From contig NZ_JBHUJW010000043.1 of the NCBI RefSeq assembly GCF_042683565.1, forward strand, positions 62,001 to 126,000: a stretch of DNA of 64,000 bases. The letters are read 5' to 3'. This document shows positions 31,930 to 40,786 of this stretch, piece by piece. This DNA is from Brevibacillus sp042683565 (GTDB lineage Bacteria; Bacillota; Bacilli; Brevibacillales; Brevibacillaceae). The number at the start of each line of letters is the position of its first letter. The first letter of the stretch is position 1. Below the pieces are notes generated by a model that did not search any database, was not told the DNA's origin, and worked only from the letters and a program-made list of their open reading frames with translations. Both the position numbers and the translations under genes were made by a program.

Positions 31930-32688
31930 ATGGAGACGATACAGCTAGTCAAACAGGATGGAGTGGCCACGATCACGTTGAATCGGCCGGAAGTACATAA
32001 CGCGATCAGCATGGAGCTGGTGGACGAACTGACAGCGGTCATGCAAGACTGTCAGGCGGACGAGGAGGTGAAGGTGTTGATCGTGACGGGAACGGGAAAG
32101 AGCTTCGTTTCCGGGGGTGACCTGAACCAGTTTATCGCGGCTCGCGGCCATGAGCAGGCGTATCCGCTGCTGAGCAAGGTCGCCGGCCTTTTGTCCGCGA
32201 TCAACCGGTTCCCCAAGCCCGTGATCGCGATGATCAACGGAGCGGCCATGGGCGGAGGGTGCGAATTTGCCGGGGCGTGCCACTTCCGCTTCGCCAGCGA
32301 CCGCGCCGTGCTCGGCTTTGTGCAAATCGGCATGCACATCACGACGGGCTGGGGTGGGGGCAGCCGCCTGCTGGACAAGCTGCCGGAATCCAAGGCGCTT
32401 GCGCTGCTGCTCACGGGCGAGAAGCTGACCGCTGAAGAAGCGAAGCGGTACGGCTTTGTGGACGAAGTCTATCCCGCCGAAGAACTGCAGGGGGAAGTGA
32501 TGCGGTTTGCCCGCAAGATTGCAGCGCAGCCTCTGGTAGGCATCGAGCGGTACATGCGTATGCTGCAGTGGAAGCGAGACGGGATCAGCCAGGAGGAGCG
32601 GGTTCGCATGGAGGTCGACCAATGCGCAAAAATTTGGGGCAGTGATGAGCATGTGGCGGTCGTTGAAAAATTTTTAGGGAAGAACTAG
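31930..32688 (+). CDS. Enoyl-CoA hydratase/isomerase (crotonase) family protein
   Basis: A 252-residue crotonase-fold protein. The CoA- and oxyanion-hole motifs are present: GTGKSFVSGGDLNQF and INGAAMGGGCEFAGACHFRFAS. The usual second acidic catalytic residue region reads GFVQIGMHITTGWGGGSRL, where the common Glu-x-x-x-G-(I/L)-x-P-G pattern is altered, so hydratase activity is not certain; a decarboxylase or thioesterase role is possible. The ATG follows GGGAG. It is transcribed alone between a terminator and the rsfA gene. A second, more typical crotonase lies at 36873. Confidence 0.85.
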   Translation: METIQLVKQDGVATITLNRPEVHNAISMELVDELTAVMQDCQADEEVKVLIVTGTGKSFVSGGDLNQFIAARGHEQAYPLLSKVAGLLSAINRFPKPVIAMINGAAMGGGCEFAGACHFRFASDRAVLGFVQIGMHITTGWGGGSRLLDKLPESKALALLLTGEKLTAEEAKRYGFVDEVYPAEELQGEVMRFARKIAAQPLVGIERYMRMLQWKRDGISQEERVRMEVDQCAKIWGSDEHVAVVEKFLGKN

Positions 32689-32785
32689 GCGGCGGCCGGG
32701 AAAGGTTCCTTCCGTTTAAACATTTATTCGCTTGGACATACTTTTTCTAGTAGAAAGCGATTCTACAAGAGTAGGGAAAAGCATA

Positions 32786-32808
32786 GGATGAACTACATCA
32801 TCCTTTTT
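32786..32808 (+). terminator. Terminator-like hairpin in front of rsfA
   Basis: GGATGA at 32786-32791 and TCATCC at 32798-32803 enclose ACTACA, followed by five T. It could end the crotonase transcript or attenuate rsfA. Confidence 0.45.
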
Positions 32809-32828
32809 AGGTAACGGGAGGGACTTTT

Positions 32829-33464
32829 ATGGTAGCTTCCAGACAAGACGCATGGACCGAAGACGACGATCTGGTGTTGGCGGAAGTCACCTTGCGCCAC
32901 ATTCGTGAAGGCGGTACCCAGTTAGCTGCTTTTGAAGAAGTGAGTCAAAGGTTGGGAAGGACCGCTGCCGCATGCGGCTTCCGGTGGAATAGCTGCGTCC
33001 GCAAGCGATACGACGACGCCATAACCATTGCCAAAAGTCAAAGGCAGCAATTGAAGAAAATGGGAAGAATCTCACCGGCAGCTGTCGCCGAGGTGGAAGT
33101 TGCTGCGGTACCTGTCAAACGCCAAACGACAAGCGCTGTGCAGGCTGCCAGGCAGGAGGGCTACGACGAGCAGCAAATTGAATCCGTTATTCGCATGCTG
33201 CTAAGCCAGAAAGAGCTGGTTCGTCGTGTCAAGGAGCTGGAACGAGAATTGGAAGGAAAAGAATTGGAGATAAAAGAATTGACGGAAGCGAACGAGCGGG
33301 CGAGAAAAGAGCTAGAACAGGTGCAGGGTGTCAATGAAGATTACAGGGCGCTCCTCCAGATTATGGAGCGTGCGCGCAAGCTCGCCTTTTTGCAGGAGGA
33401 AGATTCGAGCAAGGTCATCTTCAAAATGGATGAGAACGGCAACCTTGAGCGCGTGGAAAAGTGA
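32829..33464 (+). CDS. rsfA: RsfA-family prespore transcription factor
   Basis: A 211-residue protein. The Myb/SANT-like DNA-binding domain lies at about residues 6-60: DAWTEDDDLVLAEVTLRHIREGGTQ then RTAAACGFRWNSCVRKRY. A linker follows, then a long coiled coil (about 120-190: KELVRRVKELERELEGKELEIKEL). RsfA of B. subtilis (ylbO) is made under SigF and tunes SigF-dependent genes in the forespore. The next gene, ylbP, is the same neighbour as in B. subtilis. The ATG follows GGGAGGG by 6 nt. Confidence 0.92.
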   Translation: MVASRQDAWTEDDDLVLAEVTLRHIREGGTQLAAFEEVSQRLGRTAAACGFRWNSCVRKRYDDAITIAKSQRQQLKKMGRISPAAVAEVEVAAVPVKRQTTSAVQAARQEGYDEQQIESVIRMLLSQKELVRRVKELERELEGKELEIKELTEANERARKELEQVQGVNEDYRALLQIMERARKLAFLQEEDSSKVIFKMDENGNLERVEK

Positions 33465-33514
33465 CGGTTCCCGTAGAGCATAGCGGTAAATGATCCGTCC
33501 TGATCGGTACAAAA

Positions 33515-33541
33515 AAGAAGCGGGCTGGTCCGCTTCTTTTC
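33515..33541. terminator. Bidirectional terminator between rsfA and ylbP
   Basis: AAGAAGCGG pairs with CCGCTTCTT around GCTGGT, with A before and T after. Confidence 0.88.
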
Positions 33542-33559
33542 GTTTCCCGTGACGAGGAG

Positions 33560-34027
33560 CTAGTCTTGCAAGGCGACGTTTTCCGGCAGCCAGACGTACG
33601 GATTTTCGCCGCGATCCCGAATAGGGTTGTATTTCACAGGGGTAAAGTTCATTTTCAGCCAGAACTGATCGGCGCGACAGCGAGAGTTGGTTTTGATGGG
33701 CGCACCAAAGCTTTTGGCGTGGTTAACCAGAGCTGTTCCGTAATCCTTGTTACGATAATCAGGCAGGACCTCAAGCTTCCACAGCTCGTAGTAATCCTGC
33801 GCAGGCTTGAAGTAGCGGTCGTATTTGCCGTCGATTTTGTAGAGGCTCATCCGGGCTACAAGAAGATCGTTATCGTAAATGCCATAAAAAGGAGATTCCG
33901 AATCGTTTTCCACGATGTTTGCCTCCAGGTCTTCCTTCATGGACAGCTCTTCCAGGCCAAATTCGCGAAACTTTTGGAACTCCTCGAGCGTCTTGTAGTT
34001 GATTTGTAAACGTTTTACTTCATACAT
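33560..34027 (-). CDS. ylbP: GNAT-type N-acetyltransferase YlbP
   Basis: A 155-residue acetyltransferase-like protein. The acetyl-CoA-binding region is LEVLPDYRNKDYGTALVNHAKSFG, and the preceding strand has SPFYGIYDNDLLVARMSLY. Sequence and position next to rsfA match YlbP of B. subtilis, whose substrate is unknown. The start ATG at 34027 follows GAGAGGAG. On the minus strand a TATAAT (complement of 34085-34090) lies at promoter distance, with no clear -35. Confidence 0.88.
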   Translation of the reverse strand: MYEVKRLQINYKTLEEFQKFREFGLEELSMKEDLEANIVENDSESPFYGIYDNDLLVARMSLYKIDGKYDRYFKPAQDYYELWKLEVLPDYRNKDYGTALVNHAKSFGAPIKTNSRCRADQFWLKMNFTPVKYNPIRDRGENPYVWLPENVALQD

Positions 34028-34301
34028 TGGTCAGCCACTCCTCTCACAGCTCTTTCCCTTCAGCCACCTTGGCCATTGCTTTTATTATACACCAATATAT
34101 TGATTCTCGTGGAGTTTTTCTTTGATCGTCGACAATTGTCAGGAGATGGTTTCGCTTTCATGGAATTTTTTACGATTTCAACCTAGATATATATCCACAC
34201 TCGTGGCAAAATAGAAGGTAGCATTACATGAACCGCTCGGAGCTTGCATTGGAAACGCTTTCAGGAGCAGGCCCGGACGGGTGAAAGAAAGGAGAGTTGC
34301 C

Positions 34302-35648
34302 ATGCGTAAGGTGTTGATTGCGAATCGCGGCGAGATCGCCAGGCGGATTATTCGCACGTGCAAGGCGGAGAGCATCGCGACCGTCGCTGTTTATTCGGAT
34401 GCCGATCGGGATATGCCGTTTGTCAGGGAAGCCGATGAAGCGGTTCACATAGGCCCACCTCCAGTACCCCACAGTTATTTGAACGTAGAAAACATCATTC
34501 AGGCAGCGAAAAGCACTGGCGCCGATGCCATTCACCCCGGCTACGGACTGCTTTCGGAAAATGAAAGCTTTGCGCGCCGCGTAAAGGAGGAAGGGCTCGT
34601 CTTTATCGGACCGACTCCGGAAGTCATCGGCCAGATGGGCGACAAGCTGACCGCCCGCCGTGTCATGCAGGAAGCGGGAGTGCCGGTCGTTCCGGGCTGC
34701 GAGGACCCGCTTGAGACGGCTGACGAGGCTGCGAGCGTAGCGGCGTCTATCGGCTATCCGGTCATGCTGAAGGCAAGCGCAGGCGGCGGCGGAATCGGCA
34801 TGCAAATCTGCCGGAACGAGGAAAGTCTCAGGCAAGCCTATCAGTCGCTGCGGGGCCGCGCAAAAGCGTACTTCGGAAGCGACGCCATGTTCGTTGAGAA
34901 ATATATCGAGCGTCCTCACCACATCGAAGTGCAAATCGCGGGAGATTCGCACGGTACGGTCGTGCACCTGCTGGAGCGGGAGTGCTCCATCCAGCGTCGC
35001 CACCAGAAAGTGCTGGAGGAAAGCCCGTCACCGTTCCTCGATCCGGCTACAAGAGAGCAGTTGTGTCAGGCGGCTGTCCAGGCGGCCAAGGCAGTCGGGT
35101 ACACAGGTGTCGGTACAGTCGAATTCATCGTTGACGAAAACAAAAACTTTTACTTTTTGGAAATGAATACCCGTCTGCAGGTAGAGCATCCCGTCACGGA
35201 AGAAATGACCGGGCTGGATCTGGTTTCCATGCAGCTGTCCATTGCCAGAGGCGAGCCGCTGTCCATCGGGCAGGCAGACGTACAGGCGAAGCGTCACGCG
35301 ATCGAGCTGCGCGTATACGCGGAAGATCCGGTCACCTTTTTGCCGTCTCCCGGAACAATTGCGCTCTATCAGCCGCCGGACATGGAGCATGTGCGAATCG
35401 ACGACGGAGTGGAGAGCGGTGCGCAGGTCACCCCGTTTTACGATCCGATGATTGCCAAGGTGATCGTCTCGGGGCAGACGAGGGGAGAAGCGGTAGAGCG
35501 GGCAATCGCGGCCATGCAGAACTTTCAGATTACAGGGATTAAAACGAACATTCCGTTTTTGCAGGAGGTGCTCGTCGACGAGCGTTTCCGCGAAGGGAAT
35601 TACACCACGTGGTTTGTCCAGGAGAGGGCAGCCAAGTCCAATAGCTGA
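34302..35648 (+). CDS. Biotin carboxylase subunit of an acyl-CoA (methylcrotonyl-CoA-type) carboxylase
   Basis: A 448-residue stand-alone biotin carboxylase of the AccC type: RKVLIANRGEIARRIIRTC at the start, the ATP-grasp glycine loop KASAGGGGIGM, HHIEVQI, ERECSIQRRHQKVLEESPS, and EMNTRLQVEHPVTE. It carboxylates the biotin of a carrier protein. The following genes (biotin carrier, HMG-CoA lyase, hydratase, carboxyltransferase) match yngHA-yngE of B. subtilis and suggest methylcrotonyl-CoA as the final substrate. The ATG follows AAGGAGAG by 7 nt. B. subtilis expresses this operon in the mother cell; no SigE promoter is clear here. Confidence 0.9.
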   Translation: MRKVLIANRGEIARRIIRTCKAESIATVAVYSDADRDMPFVREADEAVHIGPPPVPHSYLNVENIIQAAKSTGADAIHPGYGLLSENESFARRVKEEGLVFIGPTPEVIGQMGDKLTARRVMQEAGVPVVPGCEDPLETADEAASVAASIGYPVMLKASAGGGGIGMQICRNEESLRQAYQSLRGRAKAYFGSDAMFVEKYIERPHHIEVQIAGDSHGTVVHLLERECSIQRRHQKVLEESPSPFLDPATREQLCQAAVQAAKAVGYTGVGTVEFIVDENKNFYFLEMNTRLQVEHPVTEEMTGLDLVSMQLSIARGEPLSIGQADVQAKRHAIELRVYAEDPVTFLPSPGTIALYQPPDMEHVRIDDGVESGAQVTPFYDPMIAKVIVSGQTRGEAVERAIAAMQNFQITGIKTNIPFLQEVLVDERFREGNYTTWFVQERAAKSNS

Positions 35649-35685
35649 TTGCAAAAAAACATGTAACGAAAAGGAGCGAGGGAAT

Positions 35686-35898
35686 ATGAAACAAGTGGCA
35701 GCGAACATGGCAGGAACGGTGATTAACGTGCTGGTGCAGGCAGGAGATGAAGTCACAGAAGGGCAAGATGTCGTGGTGCTGGAATCGATGAAAATGGAAG
35801 TTCCGATTCAGGCGGAAGTCGCCGGCAAAGTGACGGAGGTCAAAGTCAATATCGGGGATTTCGTCAACGAGGGTGACGTCCTCATCACGCTGGAATAG
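35686..35898 (+). CDS. Biotin carrier protein (acyl-CoA carboxylase)
   Basis: A 70-residue biotinyl-lipoyl domain protein. The biotinylated lysine is Lys36 in ESMKMEVPI; hairpin strands before and after are complete, and the protein is no longer than the bare domain. It carries carboxybiotin between the biotin carboxylase upstream and the carboxyltransferase at 37661. AAGGAGCGAGGG precedes the ATG. It corresponds to yngHB of B. subtilis. Confidence 0.92.
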   Translation: MKQVAANMAGTVINVLVQAGDEVTEGQDVVVLESMKMEVPIQAEVAGKVTEVKVNIGDFVNEGDVLITLE

Positions 35899-35947
35899 TT
35901 TTATCATGATGCCAAACTGAGCGGTCGCTAGGCGAGGGGTGTGCAGG

Positions 35948-36847
35948 ATGAACATACAGATCGTAGAGGTAGGGCCGCGGGACGGCTTGCAAAATGAAAA
36001 AGAGAAGGTCGCCACCACGGCCAAGATCGCGCTGATCGACAAGCTGGTGCGGGCAGGACTAAAGCGGATCGAGGTGACTTCGTTCGTCAATCCGCGCTGG
36101 ATTCCCCAGTTGGCAGATGCCGAAGAGGTCCTGCGAGGGATCAAGCGGCCAGCAGACGTCATATTCAGCGCTCTTGTGCCGAATGTACGGGGGATGGAGC
36201 GGGCGCGTGAAAGCGGGCTGGCAGAGATTGCCCTCTTCATGTCGGCTTCAGATACACACAACCGCAAAAACTTGAACAGATCGATGGAGGAGACCTTCCC
36301 GATCCTGCGCGAAGTAGCGCGCGAGGCGCTGGCTCTCGGCATGCGCGTGCGCGGATACGTCTCCACCGTGTTCGGCTGCCCGTATGAAGGAGCGGTCCCG
36401 ATTGACAATAGCCGCCGGGTGACGCATGAACTGCTGGAGATGGGCGTCTATGAAGTCTCGCTCGGCGACACGATCGGAGTGGCGACGCCAAAGCAAGTGC
36501 GGGAAGTGCTGGAAAAGCTTGTGAAAGACTTTACGAACGAGCGCTTGGCGGGACATTTTCACGACACGCGCGGAACAGGGCTCGCCAATGTACTGACGGC
36601 GATCGATGCAGGACTGCAGACGTTTGACAGCTCGATTGGCGGGCTCGGCGGCTGCCCGTACGCGCCCGGGGCTGCTGGCAATATTTCCACGGAAGATCTG
36701 GTTTACATGCTGGACGGAATGGGCTATGAGACGGGCGTCAACCTCGAGCGATTGCTGGAGGCAGGGGCTTTTATCCAGCAAGAACTGGGACGGGAACTGC
36801 CCTCCAAGGTGCTGAAAGCGCACCTGGCAGCCAAAGCTGAGCAGTAA
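35948..36847 (+). CDS. yngG: Hydroxymethylglutaryl-CoA lyase
   Basis: A 299-residue TIM-barrel lyase of the DRE-TIM class: VEVGPRDGLQNEK at the start with Arg and Asp of the metal site, VTSFVNPRWIPQ, the metal histidines in GHFHDTRGTG, and the signature GGLGGCPYAPGAAGN with its loop cysteine. It splits HMG-CoA to acetyl-CoA and acetoacetate, the last step of leucine breakdown. The ATG at 35948 follows GAGGGG by 8 nt; a GTG three codons upstream overlaps the site. Confidence 0.93.
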   Translation: MNIQIVEVGPRDGLQNEKEKVATTAKIALIDKLVRAGLKRIEVTSFVNPRWIPQLADAEEVLRGIKRPADVIFSALVPNVRGMERARESGLAEIALFMSASDTHNRKNLNRSMEETFPILREVAREALALGMRVRGYVSTVFGCPYEGAVPIDNSRRVTHELLEMGVYEVSLGDTIGVATPKQVREVLEKLVKDFTNERLAGHFHDTRGTGLANVLTAIDAGLQTFDSSIGGLGGCPYAPGAAGNISTEDLVYMLDGMGYETGVNLERLLEAGAFIQQELGRELPSKVLKAHLAAKAEQ

Positions 36848-36872
36848 ACAAAGCGAAGCAGGAGGATGGGGC

Positions 36873-37646
36873 ATGACGGTAACACTGCGAAAAGAAGGAC
36901 TCATCGGGGTGCTCACGCTGGAGCGGCCTGACGTTTACAACTGCCTCAATCTGGAGCTGCTTGTAACATTGCGCAGGCTGATCGCAGAGATTGCGCTCGA
37001 TCCAGACATTCGCGCCCTGATCGTGACGGGTGCTGGAGACAAGGCTTTTTGCTCGGGGGCAGATCTCAAAGAGCGCAAGACAATGTCGCCGCAGCAGGTA
37101 CAGGTCTATATCCGGACGATCCGGGATACATTTACGGAGCTGGAAAAACTGCCGAAACCGACCATTGCGGCTATCAACGGGCTCGCGCTGGGCGGAGGAA
37201 CGGAGCTGGCTCTGGCCTGCGATCTGCGCATCATGAGCGAAAAGGCGCAGATGGGCTTGACGGAGACGTCGCTCGGGATCATCCCCGGCGCGGGCGGGAC
37301 GCAAAGGCTGCCTCGCCTGGTGGGCAAAGGAATCGCCAAGGAACTGATTTTCAGCGCCCGCCGCGTTCGTCCTGAAGAGGCGCTGGCCATCGGGCTGGTG
37401 AATCGGGTCGTGCCGGCGGATCAGCTTCTGGCTGCGGCGATGACGATGGCAGAGGAAATAGCAGCGAATGCACCGCTCGCGCTCGCCCAGGCCAAATTCG
37501 CCATTGATTGCGGTCTGGAAGTCGATCTGGCTTCCGGACTGCAAATCGAGAGCAACGCTTACCAGCTGCTGATTCCCACCCGAGACCGTCTGGAAGGACT
37601 GGACGCATTTCAACAAAAACGCAAACCGGTTTATCGCGGTGAGTGA
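36873..37646 (+). CDS. yngF: Enoyl-CoA hydratase, probably methylglutaconyl-CoA hydratase
   Basis: A 257-residue crotonase. The oxyanion-hole motif is CSGADLKERKTMS and INGLALGGGTELALACDLRI, and the catalytic acidic residues fit GLTETSLGIIPGAGGTQRLPR. SGADLKER is typical of methylglutaconyl-CoA hydratases. Placed between HMG-CoA lyase and the carboxyltransferase, it would hydrate 3-methylglutaconyl-CoA to HMG-CoA. AGGAGGA lies about 8 nt before the ATG. The stop lies close to the next start, inside the same operon. Confidence 0.9.
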   Translation: MTVTLRKEGLIGVLTLERPDVYNCLNLELLVTLRRLIAEIALDPDIRALIVTGAGDKAFCSGADLKERKTMSPQQVQVYIRTIRDTFTELEKLPKPTIAAINGLALGGGTELALACDLRIMSEKAQMGLTETSLGIIPGAGGTQRLPRLVGKGIAKELIFSARRVRPEEALAIGLVNRVVPADQLLAAAMTMAEEIAANAPLALAQAKFAIDCGLEVDLASGLQIESNAYQLLIPTRDRLEGLDAFQQKRKPVYRGE

Positions 37647-37660
37647 CAAGGAGGACGCCT

Positions 37661-39199
37661 ATGAGCAACCATTTGGAAGAGACGCTGCGGGAAAAAATCG
37701 CCCAGATCGAAAAAGGGGGAGACCCCAAATACCACGAAAAGCTGAAGGAACAAAACAAGCTGTTCGTCCGTGACCGGCTCAAGCTGCTGTTCGACGGCGA
37801 GTTCATGGTGGAAGACGGGTTGTTCGCCAACGTGATGGCCGGCGATCTGCCCGCAGACGGAGTAGTGACGGCGATCGGCAAGATCCACGGGCAAACCGTT
37901 TGCGTCATGGCCAACGATTCCACCGTCAAGGCCGGATCGTGGGGTTCTCGTACAGTAGAGAAGATCATCCGCATCCAGGAGACTGCCGAGAAAATGCGTG
38001 TGCCTCTGATTTATTTGGTGGATTCAGCGGGGGCGCGGATTACGGACCAGTTGGAGATGTTCCCGGGCCGTCGCGGCGCAGGGCGCATTTTTTACAACCA
38101 GGTCAAACTCTCTGGCAAAATCCCGCAGGTCTGCATCCTGTTCGGGCCTTCTGCGGCAGGCGGCGCCTACATTCCGGCGTTTTGCGACATCGTCATCATG
38201 GTGGACAAAAACGCCAGCATGTACCTTGGCTCCCCGCGCATGGCGGAAATGGTGATTGGGGAAAAGGTAACCCTGGAGGAACTGGGCGGAGCGCGCATGC
38301 ATTGCTCGGTCAGCGGTTGCGGCGATGTGCTCGCGGCCAGCGAGGAAGAAGCGATCCAGTCGGCGCGCCGCTACTTGAGTTTCTTCCCGGCGAACTACAC
38401 AGCCGAACCGCCTGTCAGCGAAGCGAAGCCCCCAATTGCATCTGCCAAGGACATTTCCACTATCGTGCCGGAAAACCAAAACGCGCCGTTCAACATGCAC
38501 GATCTGATTTGCGCCCTGGTCGATGAAGGGTCGTTCTATGAAATCAAAAAGCTGTTCGCCCAGGAGCTGATCACCGGCCTCGCGCGGCTGGACGGCAAAC
38601 CGGTCGGTATCATCGCCAACCAGCCGCGCGTCAAAGGCGGCGTCCTGTTCGTCGATTCGGCTGACAAAGCGGCCCGCTTCATTACATTGTGCGATGCGTT
38701 TTCCATTCCGCTGCTGTTCCTGGCTGACGTGCCGGGCTTCATGATCGGTACGGCGGTCGAGAGGGCAGGCATCATCCGCCACGGGGCCAAAATGATTTCC
38801 GCCATGGCGGAGGCGACCGTGCCGAAAATCTCTGTCATCGTCCGCAAAGCGTATGGCGCAGGGCTGTACGCCATGGCCAGCTCCGCCTTTGAGCCGGACG
38901 CCTGCCTCGCTTTGCCGGGAGCGCAGATTGCCGTGATGGGACCGGAGGCGGCGGTGAATGCAGTCTACAGCAACAAGATCCAGGCGATCGAAGACCCGCA
39001 GGAGCGGCAAGCGTTCGTCATGGAAAAACGCAAGGAATACCAGGAGGACATTGACCTGTACCTGCTCGCCTCCAACCTCATCGTAGACGGTATCGTTCCG
39101 CCGACAGACCTGCGCCAGGAGCTGATCCGCCGCTACGATGTGTACAAAGGCAAGCGGCAGCAGTTCTCCGACCGGAAGCATCCCGTCTATCCCGTATAA
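37661..39199 (+). CDS. yngE: Carboxyltransferase subunit of acyl-CoA (methylcrotonyl-CoA-type) carboxylase
   Basis: A 512-residue carboxyltransferase with both crotonase-like halves: the N-terminal half includes DSAGARITDQ and FGPSAAGGAYIPAFCD, the C-terminal half ADVPGFMIGTAVERAGIIRHGAKM and KAYGAGLYAM. It moves the carboxyl group from biotin to the acyl-CoA. The overall likeness is to MccB and YngE. The ATG is set by AAGGAGG 6-7 nt upstream; the open frame begins earlier at a GTG that contains this site. A terminator follows, ending the five-gene operon. Confidence 0.92.
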   Translation: MSNHLEETLREKIAQIEKGGDPKYHEKLKEQNKLFVRDRLKLLFDGEFMVEDGLFANVMAGDLPADGVVTAIGKIHGQTVCVMANDSTVKAGSWGSRTVEKIIRIQETAEKMRVPLIYLVDSAGARITDQLEMFPGRRGAGRIFYNQVKLSGKIPQVCILFGPSAAGGAYIPAFCDIVIMVDKNASMYLGSPRMAEMVIGEKVTLEELGGARMHCSVSGCGDVLAASEEEAIQSARRYLSFFPANYTAEPPVSEAKPPIASAKDISTIVPENQNAPFNMHDLICALVDEGSFYEIKKLFAQELITGLARLDGKPVGIIANQPRVKGGVLFVDSADKAARFITLCDAFSIPLLFLADVPGFMIGTAVERAGIIRHGAKMISAMAEATVPKISVIVRKAYGAGLYAMASSAFEPDACLALPGAQIAVMGPEAAVNAVYSNKIQAIEDPQERQAFVMEKRKEYQEDIDLYLLASNLIVDGIVPPTDLRQELIRRYDVYKGKRQQFSDRKHPVYPV

Positions 39200-39215
39200 C
39201 AGAACAAGTTTTGAC

Positions 39216-39250
39216 AGGCTGCCTTTGCCCAAGCGGAAGGCAGCCTTTTT
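39216..39250 (+). terminator. Terminator of the leucine-catabolism-type operon
   Basis: AGGCTGCCTT at 39216-39225 pairs with AAGGCAGCCT at 39237-39246, then T. Confidence 0.9.
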
Positions 39251-39379
39251 CTGCTGGTACGGAATTTGGCAAAAAATTTTTCGACAATTCCGATCTTTTT
39301 TGTCCTGATCAATTGAACAATCTCCTAAACTCTGTTATTCTTGAAATAAGTATTGATTAATGTAGGTGAACAAACACAG

Positions 39380-40336
39380 GTGGAAAAAGACACTTTGCAA
39401 ATCGTTGTGGTAGGCGGTGGCTCTGTCGGGCTGCTGTATGCGGCGAGGCTCGCCCTCCATGGGCAAGCGGTTGTCGTAGTCACGCGCAGTTCACCCCAAT
39501 CGAATCAGCTGGTACAAAACGGGCTGACCTGCTACAGTCTGGACGGCAAAAAGGAATCTGTCCGGATTGGCGCACAGCCGATTGAGCGCGGGTTGCCCCC
39601 TGCCTCCCTGTACTTGTTGAGTGTAAAACAGACCGATCTGCCTGAGTTGCTCCCGCTGCTCCGGGATTTGCCAGCCGATGCGCGCGTGCTCGCGCTGCAA
39701 AACGGCTTGGGGCACGAAGAGATGCTGGCACAGGTCTTGACGGAGAAACAATGCTACTTTGCCATCAATACGGAAGGGGCACGAAGATTGTCGCCCACGG
39801 AAGTGATGCATACGGGAACAGGGCTTTTGCGCATCGGTCCATGGACACAGACCGGTGAAGCAGATCCAGTCATCCGGGCTTTCGCAGCCGTGGCGCAGCA
39901 GGCAGGGATGCATGTGGCGATCGAGCATTCGATCAAGCCGTTTGCCTGGCGCAAGCTCTTGGCCAATGCCCTGATCAACCCTTTGACAGCTTTGTACGAA
40001 GTTCCCAATGGCGCCCTTCTCGAAAATCCCCATACGGTGCAGCTGATGCGCGAGCTGTTCCTGGAAGCAGCCGCTGTAGCCGCAGCTCATGGGCAAAAAA
40101 TGGGGGAGGACGACTGGCAGGAAATTGTCGCCATTTGCCGAAATACTTCCCAAAATCTTTCCTCCATGTTGCAAGATGTGATGAGAAAAAAGCGGACAGA
40201 AGTGGAAGCGATCAACGGCTACCTCGTCGCAAAGGGGAAGGAAGCCAAAATCCCCACTCCCTTGCATGAAGTGTTGCTCCGCTTGATTCTTCTGAAGACG
40301 GACATGGGTACAGGAAAGGAGGGAGGGCGACAGTAG
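39380..40336 (+). CDS. panE: 2-dehydropantoate 2-reductase
   Basis: A 318-residue NADPH-dependent ketopantoate reductase of the pantothenate/CoA pathway. The nucleotide-binding loop is VVGGGSVGLLYAARL; LLSVKQTD, LQNGLGHEE and the C-terminal WRKLLANALINPLTAL (with the catalytic Lys) are all conserved. It corresponds to ylbQ of B. subtilis, which also lies just before the bshC-mraZ region. The GTG at 39380 is chosen because TAGGTGA lies about 10 nt upstream; a TTG nine codons earlier has no site. The next gene follows directly. Confidence 0.9.
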   Translation: MEKDTLQIVVVGGGSVGLLYAARLALHGQAVVVVTRSSPQSNQLVQNGLTCYSLDGKKESVRIGAQPIERGLPPASLYLLSVKQTDLPELLPLLRDLPADARVLALQNGLGHEEMLAQVLTEKQCYFAINTEGARRLSPTEVMHTGTGLLRIGPWTQTGEADPVIRAFAAVAQQAGMHVAIEHSIKPFAWRKLLANALINPLTALYEVPNGALLENPHTVQLMRELFLEAAAVAAAHGQKMGEDDWQEIVAICRNTSQNLSSMLQDVMRKKRTEVEAINGYLVAKGKEAKIPTPLHEVLLRLILLKTDMGTGKEGGRQ

Positions 40337-40735
40337 ATGACCATGCTCGCGAATGTCTGGTCCTATTTCTGGGGGACGCTGACGGTCGTGCCATATCTCG
40401 GGTTCCCGCTGGCCTATCTGCTCGCATATGGATGGAAGCGGGACAAGCGATTGGCGGGCCGCTGGGCGGTAAATATCACGAATTTTTTGTTGATTCGTTC
40501 TGTCGTTGCCGCTTATGGCATCATCTGGCCAGAGGCTTTGTCTGCTTGGTGGTGGGTGATTGGCTTCTTCCTCGTCACGATCGCTTTGCTCAGTTGGGTA
40601 CAAGTGAAGCTCAGAGGAAGGCTATCCCTGAAAAAGGTAGGATTCTCTGCGTGGCGCCTGTCGTTTCTCTGTTTTGGAATTGTCTATATAGTGCTGTTTA
40701 CGACCGGAATAGTCAAAACGATGGGTGTCGTATAG
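40337..40735 (+). CDS. DUF3397 family membrane protein
   Basis: A 132-residue protein with four to five membrane segments (about residues 8-30, 47-65, 70-88, 108-128) and basic loops such as YGWKRDKRLAGRW. The pattern fits DUF3397, a Bacillales family found between panE and bshC; the function is unknown. The ATG comes directly after the panE stop; AGGAGGG inside the panE end is about 10 nt away. It is cotranscribed with panE. Confidence 0.75.
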   Translation: MTMLANVWSYFWGTLTVVPYLGFPLAYLLAYGWKRDKRLAGRWAVNITNFLLIRSVVAAYGIIWPEALSAWWWVIGFFLVTIALLSWVQVKLRGRLSLKKVGFSAWRLSFLCFGIVYIVLFTTGIVKTMGVV

Positions 40736-40786
40736 AGCGCTGCGGTACATATCGTAATTATTCCGATAAGAAAGAAGGTTGGAACT

